Source: an uncultured Clostridia bacterium (GTDB lineage Bacteria > Bacillota > Clostridia > Christensenellales > Borkfalkiaceae). From it: a DNA stretch of 11,316 bases. Below are positions 1 through 5,370 of this stretch, one piece after another. A program made the translations under genes and the position numbers. Location: assembly GCA_946624395.1 (NCBI GenBank), contig CAMORY010000019.1, positions 1 to 11,316 of the forward strand, given 5' to 3'. How positions within the stretch are numbered: position 1 is the stretch's first letter; each line of letters begins with the position of its first letter. Under the pieces are notes generated by a model. That model was not told the origin of the DNA. It searched no databases and worked only from the letters and a program-made list of their open reading frames with translations.

Positions 1-201
1 CAAACCTTAACGGCTGAATTTTGATAGAACCTTAGATAATAAAACCTTACGGCGGGGGCAAAATTTCCCCCCCCCGGTTTTTTTTTAAAAAATAAAAAAA
101 ATTTTTTTATTTTTTTAAAAAAAAACGGCGGGGGGAAATTTTCCCCCCGCCGTAAGGTTTTATTATCTAAGGTTCTATCAAAATTCAGCCGTTAAGGTTT
201 G
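1..201. repeat. 201-bp near-perfect palindrome (inverted repeat at window edge)
   Basis: Position 1 pairs with 201, and pairing continues inward to a centre at position 101 with only four mismatches (59/143, 73/129, 77/125 and 86/116). The outer 58 bp of each arm match exactly. The right arm holds the last five codons and stop of the 284-aa gene (185-201), its 3' untranslated region and its G/C-rich terminator hairpin. The left arm is an inverted copy of all of these. The centre is A/T homopolymer. The mismatches all lie in the G/C and A/T homopolymer part, and they break the hairpin in the left copy. Because a terminator alone would not include coding sequence, this is an inverted duplication. 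A fold-back assembly or amplification artefact at a contig end is the simplest explanation; a real inverted duplication or a hairpin end are alternatives. Confidence 0.9.
117..152 (-). terminator. Intrinsic terminator of the 284-aa membrane-anchored protein gene
   Basis: Read on the minus strand, this is a 10-bp perfect G/C stem (CGGCGGGGGG pairing with CCCCCCGCCG, positions 152-143 and 135-126) with a 7-nt A/T loop, followed at once by nine U residues (125-117). It lies 32 bases after the stop codon at 185. It also forms part of the right arm of the 201-bp palindrome. The left-arm counterpart (about 50-85, plus strand) carries substitutions that spoil the stem. Confidence 0.85.
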
Positions 202-1039
202 ATTTATAGAATTCAAGTTCGGGAATAGTCAAAGCGCCGTCGTTTATTCTTTCAAACGTTTCAATAAGCGTTGACGTACAGGAAACCGCTAACACGCCCA
301 TATACGCCTTGTATTCGTCTTCCTGCTTTACCGATACGGGCATAAAGTCTGCGGTCATAACCACTTCTAAAGTGCTTTTGCTGAAAGTCGGAAGTTCGCT
401 TAACCCACCCATCTTATACATATTGACGCGGTAGTTATTAACGCCCTTTTCTACGTCTATTTCGTATCTGTAAGTATATAACCCGCCGTCCGACGATATT
501 AACTCCGCTTTGGTTATAGTATTTACGTTCAGTTCGTAGTTGCTGAGTTCTCTGAAATCCGTGCCGTATTGTTGAATAAAAGCGGTATAGTTATACTTTG
601 TCAATTTGTTTTTATCAGAATTTACGTCAAGTTCGCCGTCTATCACAAGCACGGCGTTATTTTCGATAAAAAACCGATTAGACGTGCTTTTGAACAGGCT
701 TTCAGAACGGGAAACATATAAAGCGTCCTGCCACGATTTGTATTTTTCACCACTTACCGTCTGCGTGGTTAAGCCTGCGTCCACTTCGCCCGAAATTACG
801 GTGTGATACGAATTTAAAGTTTTAAGGTTATACGCCAGAACAAACAAACTTTCCGTAGGTGAACAGTCGGCTATGTCTTTCGTATTGTTATCGATATACG
901 TGTTATTTGCGGGCGTAATCGACACTTCGCTACGCGCCTGACCTTTAGGTCTTGCAAAATACATTATAGTCAAAACCGCCCCTACCGCTATTACGAGCGA
1001 CAGAACGACTATAAGAGTTATCTTTAACGGCTTTTTCAT
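185..1039 (-). CDS. Membrane-anchored exported protein of unknown function (284 aa)
   Basis: I do not recognise the family. Residues 1-5 are short and basic (MKKPLK), and about 6-29 form one hydrophobic segment rich in Leu, Ile and Val. The remaining roughly 255 residues are polar, rich in Ser, Thr, Asn and Tyr with beta-strand-like alternation, and should lie outside the membrane. There is no lipobox, so a non-cleaved N-terminal anchor is likelier than a lipoprotein. Two cysteines (in DCSPT and VSCTS) lie in the external part and could form a disulfide. The start is supported by AAGGA seven bases upstream of the ATG. The gene has its own consensus promoter and its own terminator, so it is monocistronic and not part of the ABC operon behind it. 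The overall look, an anchor plus a beta-rich domain, recalls LolA/LppX-like or other extracytoplasmic domains, but this is only an impression. Confidence 0.8.
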   Translation of the reverse strand: MKKPLKITLIVVLSLVIAVGAVLTIMYFARPKGQARSEVSITPANNTYIDNNTKDIADCSPTESLFVLAYNLKTLNSYHTVISGEVDAGLTTQTVSGEKYKSWQDALYVSRSESLFKSTSNRFFIENNAVLVIDGELDVNSDKNKLTKYNYTAFIQQYGTDFRELSNYELNVNTITKAELISSDGGLYTYRYEIDVEKGVNNYRVNMYKMGGLSELPTFSKSTLEVVMTADFMPVSVKQEDEYKAYMGVLAVSCTSTLIETFERINDGALTIPELEFYKSNLNG

Positions 1040-1071
1040 TTTTCAGTCCTTATATTAAACCTTACTGCAAA

Positions 1072-1100
1072 ATTATAGTATAATTATCTATTATTGTCAA
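1072..1100 (-). promoter_or_regulatory. Perfect-consensus sigma-A promoter for the 284-aa protein gene
   Basis: On the minus strand, TTGACA (1100-1095) is followed after exactly 17 bp by TATAAT (1077-1072). The predicted transcription start is near 1065, leaving a leader of about 25 nt before the ATG at 1039. Both hexamers and the spacing match the consensus exactly, which predicts strong constitutive transcription. I see no obvious operator overlapping it. Confidence 0.85.
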
Positions 1101-1118
1101 CCCATAAGTTTATAAACC

Positions 1119-1143
1119 AAAAAACAACCCGAAATCGGGTTGT
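1119..1143 (-). terminator. Intrinsic terminator of the ABC exporter operon
   Basis: Read on the minus strand, an 8-bp stem (ACAACCCG pairing with CGGGTTGT) with a 4-nt loop runs into a six-U tract (1124-1119). It lies about 40 bases after the permease stop codon at 1183 and just upstream of the next promoter, so it separates the ABC operon from the 284-aa protein gene. Confidence 0.9.
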
Positions 1144-1182
1144 CTTTTAATAAAAAGATTTTCTATATTTAAAGCGTTAAGA

Positions 1183-2724
1183 TTAAAGCGGCAAATCCTT
1201 TTCTTTAAATCTCTTGAACGCCACGAAATAACAGATGCTTCCGACGGCGATAAGAATAGCCGCTTTCCACAAAAACGCCGAAGAGTATTCGAGTATGGAC
1301 ATTACGTCGAACAACGATATAATAGACACGTAGTTGAAATATTTAAGGGAATCCATGCGTATAACCGATGGAATTACCGGCGAACCGAACAGCCCTAAAA
1401 TTGTTGCCACCAAAAAGAAAATATTAAGTCCGCCGCCGATAGCCATAGCGTTTTTACTGCGGTTAAACACGCTTGACGCCAAGAACGAAATACCGCTCAT
1501 AGCGAACATAACGATAAACGCGTTAAGATTTATTAAAAGCAGTTTGCCGACGTTCAAATCGGTTTTCACGTCCACTATGAGAATACTTACTACCGAGCAC
1601 ACCGCGGTACATAAGAACATCAAAAACAGCGAACCGATAAGATACAGCGCCTGCGTTGCGCTTACTGTGCTGCGCTTTGTCGGCGTAGACAAAACGTACG
1701 CCATAGAACCGCTGTCCACCTGCCCCGCGATAAGGTTGTTCGCCGCCATTATCATATATATTATAGGCAGCAGCAGCCCTGCAATCTTAAAGAATATCGA
1801 ACCGACTAAAATGCCGTATAAATCCATACTGCCTATATCTTCCAACGCGTCGCCTACTTCTTCGGGAAGCGTAGAAAGAATACTTGACGTAAAACTTGCT
1901 TTCAGTTCCGCTCTTATTCCGCCCTCGGTCTCGTCTGGTTTAATATTCTCTAGCCTGTAAGCGAGATTTGCCCTGTAATTTATCACCACCGTTCTCGCTA
2001 TGTTTTTAACATTTTCATAATCGGTAAACCCGAATCCCGAGTATTCTTCCGCTGTGATGCCGTAATCTTCAAGTTCGTGCAGTACTTTTTCCACGTTATC
2101 GGGGTTTACCATATTGCCCGCAAGGAAAATAGTAGAGTTAATAAACGCGTACTCCCCAACGTATTCCGCGCGCTCTTCTGCCGTCATAGTCAAAGCGCCC
2201 GAAACGTCGTAGCGCGGCGCAGTCTCTCCTACCGAAACATAAAATGCGTCGAATTGATACGTGTTTTCCGCTACCATCGGATTAAACACGCCCATTATTA
2301 TTCCCATAACTTCCTGCGCTTCTACGGAATCCGCTTCGTAGCCGAGTTCGGTGGCAACGCCCGCGCAATACTGTTGCAATGCTACCGCGGCGTAGGCATA
2401 CGCCGCCGCGTTTGCGGCGTCTGCACCTTCCGCAACATATTTCTGCTGGTATTCTTCAGAGTTAACGTATGCGACAAAGGCTTGGTCGAAATAATACAGC
2501 CCCGAAGACGACAGTTCGTAATAATTAAGCGCGCGGTTTTTCGTCTGCGCGGTTAGTTCTGCCTCTATCATGGCGTTTTCAACGGCGACTTTGGTTTTAC
2601 TCAAATTCCCGTTGCCCGCGATAAGCATAACGCATACGAGCATAAAGCAAACTGCGAAAGTTATTATCGCCCACATAAGCCCGTTCGCCTTGCAGGACTG
2701 TTTCAATAAAGGTTTACTTATCAT
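1183..2724 (-). CDS. ABC-2 type exporter permease with large extracellular domain (513 aa)
   Basis: Membrane subunit of an ABC exporter. Hydrophobic segments lie at about residues 16-36, 303-327, 356-385, 396-420, 428-446 and 486-503, giving six helices. Between the first and second is a polar segment of about 265 residues (37-302), rich in Ala, Glu and Tyr, that should be extracellular. The sequence GSMAYVLSTPTKRS at about 339-352 fits the cytoplasmic loop typical of ABC-2 permeases (G-S-M.Y.LS.P..R). I chose the ATG at 2724 rather than the in-frame ATG at 2766, because 2724 has AAGGAG eight bases upstream and its A overlaps the upstream ATPase stop as TAATG, implying translational coupling. 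It is the third and last gene of the operon. The substrate is unknown; multidrug, peptide or lipid export are all possible. Confidence 0.88.
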   Translation of the reverse strand: MISKPLLKQSCKANGLMWAIITFAVCFMLVCVMLIAGNGNLSKTKVAVENAMIEAELTAQTKNRALNYYELSSSGLYYFDQAFVAYVNSEEYQQKYVAEGADAANAAAYAYAAVALQQYCAGVATELGYEADSVEAQEVMGIIMGVFNPMVAENTYQFDAFYVSVGETAPRYDVSGALTMTAEERAEYVGEYAFINSTIFLAGNMVNPDNVEKVLHELEDYGITAEEYSGFGFTDYENVKNIARTVVINYRANLAYRLENIKPDETEGGIRAELKASFTSSILSTLPEEVGDALEDIGSMDLYGILVGSIFFKIAGLLLPIIYMIMAANNLIAGQVDSGSMAYVLSTPTKRSTVSATQALYLIGSLFLMFLCTAVCSVVSILIVDVKTDLNVGKLLLINLNAFIVMFAMSGISFLASSVFNRSKNAMAIGGGLNIFFLVATILGLFGSPVIPSVIRMDSLKYFNYVSIISLFDVMSILEYSSAFLWKAAILIAVGSICYFVAFKRFKEKDLPL

Positions 2725-3632
2725 TATCCGTTCTCCTTCTGATTTTTTATAATCTCGGCGAAACATTTTTCGAGAGTATATTTTACTTCCGAAATAAATT
2801 TAACGTCGTAATTTTTAAGGCTTAAAAACAAAGCCTGAATTTTCGTCTTTTCAATATTTACCGTCAGTTGATTGTATTCTTTTTGGTCTCTTATAAAGTT
2901 ATAGTCGAGTTTTTTAAACGCTTCGTAGTCTTTTTTATCGTTGAACTCTATCTTAAAATCGGCGACTTTGCGTTCACGAATATCCCGCATATCCACTACT
3001 GTAAGAAGTTTCCCGCTATCGATAAGTGCCACACGGTCTGCAATCTTTTCCAACTCTTCGTAAAGGTGCGAACTTATAAGTATGGTCTTGCCGCGCTTTT
3101 TCTCTTCCAAAAGAAGGTCTAAAAACGCCACACGCATAAGCGGGTCAAGCCCCGTGGTCGGTTCGTCTAAAATCAGTATTTCGGGATTACTCATAAGCGC
3201 GCCGACGACCGCAGTCTTTTGCTTCATACCCTTGCTCATACGCTTTAAGTTGGCGCTGGGGTCTAATTGCAGTTTTTCCGTAATATAATTTGCATAACTT
3301 AAATCTTTAACGCCCAAAAATTCCGCCTGCGACTTTAAAAACGCCGTGCCTGTGGGAAGGTCGGGAAAGGCTATTTCCCCAGGCACGTAGCCGATATACG
3401 GTTTAGTCTTCTCGGCATCTTGCCAAGCGTCTTGCCCGAAAATCTTTACCGTGCCGCTGTCGGGCTTTATAAAACCCATAATGTTTCTTATTGTCGTGGT
3501 CTTGCCCGCTCCGTTCGCACCGACAAACCCCAAAATTTCGCCGCGGCGGAGTTCGAAATTCACGTCGAACACGCCTTTATTCTCGCCGTAATCTTTGGTA
3601 AGTCCTTTTATTTCTATAAGGTTTTCCGTCAT
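2724..3632 (-). CDS. ABC transporter ATP-binding protein, second paralogue (302 aa)
   Basis: Cytoplasmic ATPase that powers the adjacent permease. Visible motifs are Walker A GANGAGKT at residues 38-45, signature MSKGMKQK at 132-139 (the BcrA/ABC-2-associated variant of LSGGQ), Walker B ILILDEP at 152-158 with the catalytic Glu, the D-loop GLD, and the H-loop ISSH ending at His189. The Q-loop position reads GYVPGE, lacking the usual Gln, as in the neighbouring ATPase. A C-terminal region of about 85 residues follows the nucleotide-binding domain, as in exporters of this class. The start overlaps the upstream ATPase stop as ATGA, and the stop overlaps the permease start as TAATG, so the three genes are translationally coupled. 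The sequence before its ATG is G-rich (GGGGG) rather than a full AGGAGG. It is strikingly similar to the preceding ATPase and probably arose by tandem duplication. Confidence 0.95.
   Translation of the reverse strand: MTENLIEIKGLTKDYGENKGVFDVNFELRRGEILGFVGANGAGKTTTIRNIMGFIKPDSGTVKIFGQDAWQDAEKTKPYIGYVPGEIAFPDLPTGTAFLKSQAEFLGVKDLSYANYITEKLQLDPSANLKRMSKGMKQKTAVVGALMSNPEILILDEPTTGLDPLMRVAFLDLLLEEKKRGKTILISSHLYEELEKIADRVALIDSGKLLTVVDMRDIRERKVADFKIEFNDKKDYEAFKKLDYNFIRDQKEYNQLTVNIEKTKIQALFLSLKNYDVKFISEVKYTLEKCFAEIIKNQKENG
2733..2738 (-). promoter_or_regulatory. Ribosome binding site that sets the permease start
   Basis: AAGGAG read on the minus strand, eight bases before the ATG at 2724, lies inside the 3' end of the upstream ATPase gene. 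It decides in favour of the start at 2724 over the alternative ATG at 2766, which would overlap the ATPase gene by 43 bp. Confidence 0.85.
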
Positions 3633-4549
3633 AGCGCGCCCCCGAAATTTTTATCTTCTTTATAATATTTCATAAAATAATCTTCCAGAGTTTCCTTTTC
3701 ATGCGTAAAGTCCGAAATCCCGTATGCCGCAAGGTCGGAAATGAGATAGTTAACGTCCTTATCGTTTACGGCAATCCTTACCGCGTCCCCGTCTTTATCT
3801 ATAACCTTATAATGCGGGTTATTATCGTCTTCCGCAATGAATTGTTGCTTATCCGCTTGATTGTTGAATTTAAGGCGGTAAATTTTATCCCGTTTATGCT
3901 TCAAATCGTCCGCCACGAATTCCGATACTATTCCGCCGTCTTTAATTATCGCTATCCTGTCGCAGGTAGCGTCCACTTCGCCGAAAATGTGGCTGGAAAG
4001 CAATATGGTTTTGCCGCGCTTTTTCTCTTCTTTTACAAATTCGATAAAACGCTGTTGCATTTTAAGGTCAAGCCCGCTGGTCGGTTCGTCTAAAATAAGA
4101 ATATCGGGGTCGTTTATAAACGCCACCACTACTGCGAGTTTTCTCTTTACCCCAAGACTCATACGCTTGGTTTCACCGCTCGGGTCGAGTTCGAACGCGT
4201 CGATAAGATATTTTATATAGTTTTCGTCGGTAGCGCGCTTCATCTTTTTCATCATATCCAGAAACTCGTACCCCGTAAGCCCTGCGGGCAAGGCTATTTC
4301 GCCCGGCAGATAGCCGACTTTCGACATAAACTCGGTATAACGGTTAAAACTTTCTTTACCTAAAATGCGCGTGTGTCCGCTCTGCGGTCTGGAAAAACCC
4401 ATAAGATGCCGTATGGTCGTGGACTTGCCCGCGCCGTTAGGCCCTAAAAACCCGAACACTTCGCCCTGATTTACCGTGAAAGAAACGTCGAATACGCCGC
4501 GATTGTGTCCGTAATCTTTAGTTAAGTTCTCAACTTCGATTTCTTTCAT
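3629..4549 (-). CDS. ABC transporter ATP-binding protein, first paralogue (306 aa)
   Basis: First gene of the exporter operon; cytoplasmic ATPase. Walker A is GPNGAGKS at residues 36-43, the signature region MSLGVKRK at 130-137, Walker B ILILDEP at 150-156 with catalytic Glu155, the D-loop GLD at 159-161, and the H-loop His at 187. As in its paralogue, the Q-loop region reads GYLPGE. All catalytic positions are intact, so both paralogues look ATP-competent, and they may form a heterodimer. I chose the ATG at 4549 rather than the in-frame ATG at 4576, because AAAGGAG sits five bases before it. The gene is preceded by a promoter candidate and is divergent from a TetR-family gene, which is the classic layout of a regulator controlling its exporter. 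The C-terminal region after about residue 200 is typical of ABC-2 exporters and has no separate assigned function. Confidence 0.95.
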   Translation of the reverse strand: MKEIEVENLTKDYGHNRGVFDVSFTVNQGEVFGFLGPNGAGKSTTIRHLMGFSRPQSGHTRILGKESFNRYTEFMSKVGYLPGEIALPAGLTGYEFLDMMKKMKRATDENYIKYLIDAFELDPSGETKRMSLGVKRKLAVVVAFINDPDILILDEPTSGLDLKMQQRFIEFVKEEKKRGKTILLSSHIFGEVDATCDRIAIIKDGGIVSEFVADDLKHKRDKIYRLKFNNQADKQQFIAEDDNNPHYKVIDKDGDAVRIAVNDKDVNYLISDLAAYGISDFTHEKETLEDYFMKYYKEDKNFGGAL

Positions 4550-4554
4550 AAAAT

Positions 4555-4561
4555 CTCCTTT
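4555..4561 (-). promoter_or_regulatory. Ribosome binding site that sets the first ATPase start
   Basis: AAAGGAG on the minus strand, five bases before the ATG at 4549. It favours that start over the upstream in-frame ATG at 4576, which would add only nine hydrophilic residues (MSKKSKGDF) before the conserved start of the ATPase domain. Confidence 0.88.
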
Positions 4562-4602
4562 CGATTTTTTCGACAAACGTATATTTTATTGACCATAATC
4601 TA

Positions 4603-4631
4603 AATATATGATATATTGTAAAAAAAGGCAA
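4603..4631 (-). promoter_or_regulatory. Candidate sigma-A promoter of the ABC exporter operon
   Basis: On the minus strand, TTGCCT (4631-4626) is followed after 17 bp by TATATT (4608-4603). The start site would be near 4596, giving a leader of about 47 nt to the ATG at 4549. The region is very A/T-rich, so other -10-like hexamers (for example TACAAT at 4620-4615) are possible. Control by the divergent TetR protein is expected from context. Confidence 0.55.
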
Positions 4632-4650
4632 TTAAAAAACGTTCGCACAA

Positions 4651-4663
4651 GTTTACACTAAAC
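4651..4663. promoter_or_regulatory. Inverted repeat, candidate TetR operator 1
   Basis: GTTTA-CAC-TAAAC is a 5-bp perfect inverted repeat with a 3-bp centre, about 20 bp upstream of the exporter's -35 hexamer. It also contains a possible -35 (TTTACA) for the TetR gene. Its position between the divergent genes makes it a plausible operator, but short A/T-rich repeats arise by chance. Confidence 0.35.
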
Positions 4664-4678
4664 ACAAAACAGTAAAAT
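4652..4678 (+). promoter_or_regulatory. Weak candidate promoter of the TetR gene
   Basis: TTTACA (4652-4657) and TAAAAT (4673-4678) are separated by 15 bp, which is shorter than optimal. No better pair is obvious between the exporter promoter and the TetR start. A weak promoter would fit a low-abundance autoregulated repressor. Confidence 0.3.
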
Positions 4679-4681
4679 AAC

Positions 4682-4703
4682 AGACAAAAACCTATATTTG
4701 TCT
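4682..4703. promoter_or_regulatory. Inverted repeat, candidate TetR operator 2
   Basis: AGACAAA (4682-4688) and TTTGTCT (4697-4703) form a perfect 7-bp inverted repeat with an 8-bp centre. The 22-bp span is a usual size for a TetR-family dimer site. It lies just downstream of the possible TetR -10 and 17 bp before the start codon, so binding there would repress the regulator's own gene. A partly similar stretch, GACAAA followed by TATATTT, occurs at 4571-4585 between the exporter promoter and its ATG, but with different internal spacing. Confidence 0.45.
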
Positions 4704-4720
4704 AAAATCAGGGGGGTATT

Positions 4721-5299
4721 ATGGAAAAATACAGAGACGATTTGCGGGTCAGAAGAACGAGAAAACTTTTAAGCACAGCGCTTTTCGATATGATGGCGGA
4801 ACAGGACTTTTCGAGAATAAGCGTAAACGATGTCTGCGAAAAAGCGATGGTGCACAGAGCGACTTTTTACAATCATTTTAAGGATAAAGACGATTTACTT
4901 AACTACACTTTAGACGAAATTCAGGAAGAACTGTTTGAAAAAAGCGTCAAAGATTCGGACTTGTATTCAGGAAAACAAACTTATATAAACCTTATAAGTT
5001 GCGTAATAGATTTCGTAATGGAAAACAACGACAAGTTGGCGAAGATAAGGAAAAACTGTTCCGAAAAAATGATTTTTTCTTTTATCGAAACGATGAAACG
5101 CAGTATCAAATATCTGATAAACAAAAATAAAGTAAACAACGAATACGATATTCCCTTGGATATTATCATAAATTTTTTCACGGGCGGGTTCACAATGATA
5201 GGGCTTAACTTAATAGAAGACAAAAAAACTTACTCTAAAGAAGAACTTACGCGCTTTTGCGACGTATTGCTTGACGAAAAAATCTTTAAGACAAAATAA
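4721..5299 (+). CDS. TetR/AcrR-family transcriptional regulator (192 aa)
   Basis: Likely repressor of the divergent ABC exporter operon and of itself. The N-terminal DNA-binding domain spans about residues 8-56. It contains the family pattern R-T-R-K-L-L..A, then I-S-V-N-D-V-C-E-K-A as the first helix of the helix-turn-helix, and H-R-A-T-F-Y-N-H-F as the recognition helix and following turn. The C-terminal part (60-192) is helical and variable, as expected for a ligand-binding and dimerisation domain. It resembles the DhaS/TetR_C_8 type in general look, but the ligand cannot be told from sequence. The length is typical of the family. The ATG follows a GGGGGG ribosome binding site with a four-base spacer. 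It is the only plus-strand gene in the window and is convergent with the cytidylyltransferase fusion gene. Confidence 0.93.
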   Translation: MEKYRDDLRVRRTRKLLSTALFDMMAEQDFSRISVNDVCEKAMVHRATFYNHFKDKDDLLNYTLDEIQEELFEKSVKDSDLYSGKQTYINLISCVIDFVMENNDKLAKIRKNCSEKMIFSFIETMKRSIKYLINKNKVNNEYDIPLDIIINFFTGGFTMIGLNLIEDKKTYSKEELTRFCDVLLDEKIFKTK

Positions 5300-5338
5300 A
5301 ACCCCCTTTGGACGCAAAATTGTGCGCCCAAAGGGGGT
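5293..5338. terminator. Shared hairpin terminator between convergent genes
   Basis: ACCCCCTTTGG (5301-5311) pairs with CCAAAGGGGGT (5328-5338), and an A/C mismatch is followed by a further CGCA/TGCG pairing and an A/T loop, giving a stem of about 15 bp. On the minus strand it is followed by a U-rich tract (TTTTATTTTG), so it should terminate the five-gene operon efficiently. On the plus strand the downstream sequence TAAAATCCC is a poor U-tract, so termination of the TetR transcript there is less certain. The minus-strand U-tract overlaps the TetR stop codon. Confidence 0.85.
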
Positions 5339-5370
5339 AAAATCCCGATTTCTGTCTTTTTCATTTTAAT

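Noticed and set aside
78..125. A/T homopolymer core of the palindrome as a promoter or origin element
   Set aside because: It is explained by the U-tract of the terminator and its inverted copy; no DnaA-box-like or promoter hexamer pattern stands out.
153..199. Three TAAGGTT repeats in the 3' region (153-159, 168-174, 193-199)
   Set aside because: They are short and irregularly spaced, one overlaps coding sequence, and the same heptamer occurs elsewhere nearby, so I take them as chance.
1334..1960. Plus-strand open frame of 208 codons
   Set aside because: Antisense shadow of the ABC permease gene, with no ribosome binding site and no family features.
2725..2766. Longer N-terminus for the permease starting at 2766
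   Set aside because: It would overlap the upstream ATPase by 43 bp and add a polar extension, while the ATG at 2724 has AAGGAG at good spacing and a TAATG overlap.
4550..4576. Longer N-terminus for the first ATPase starting at 4576
   Set aside because: The in-frame ATG at 4549 has AAAGGAG five bases upstream and begins directly at the conserved ATPase domain.
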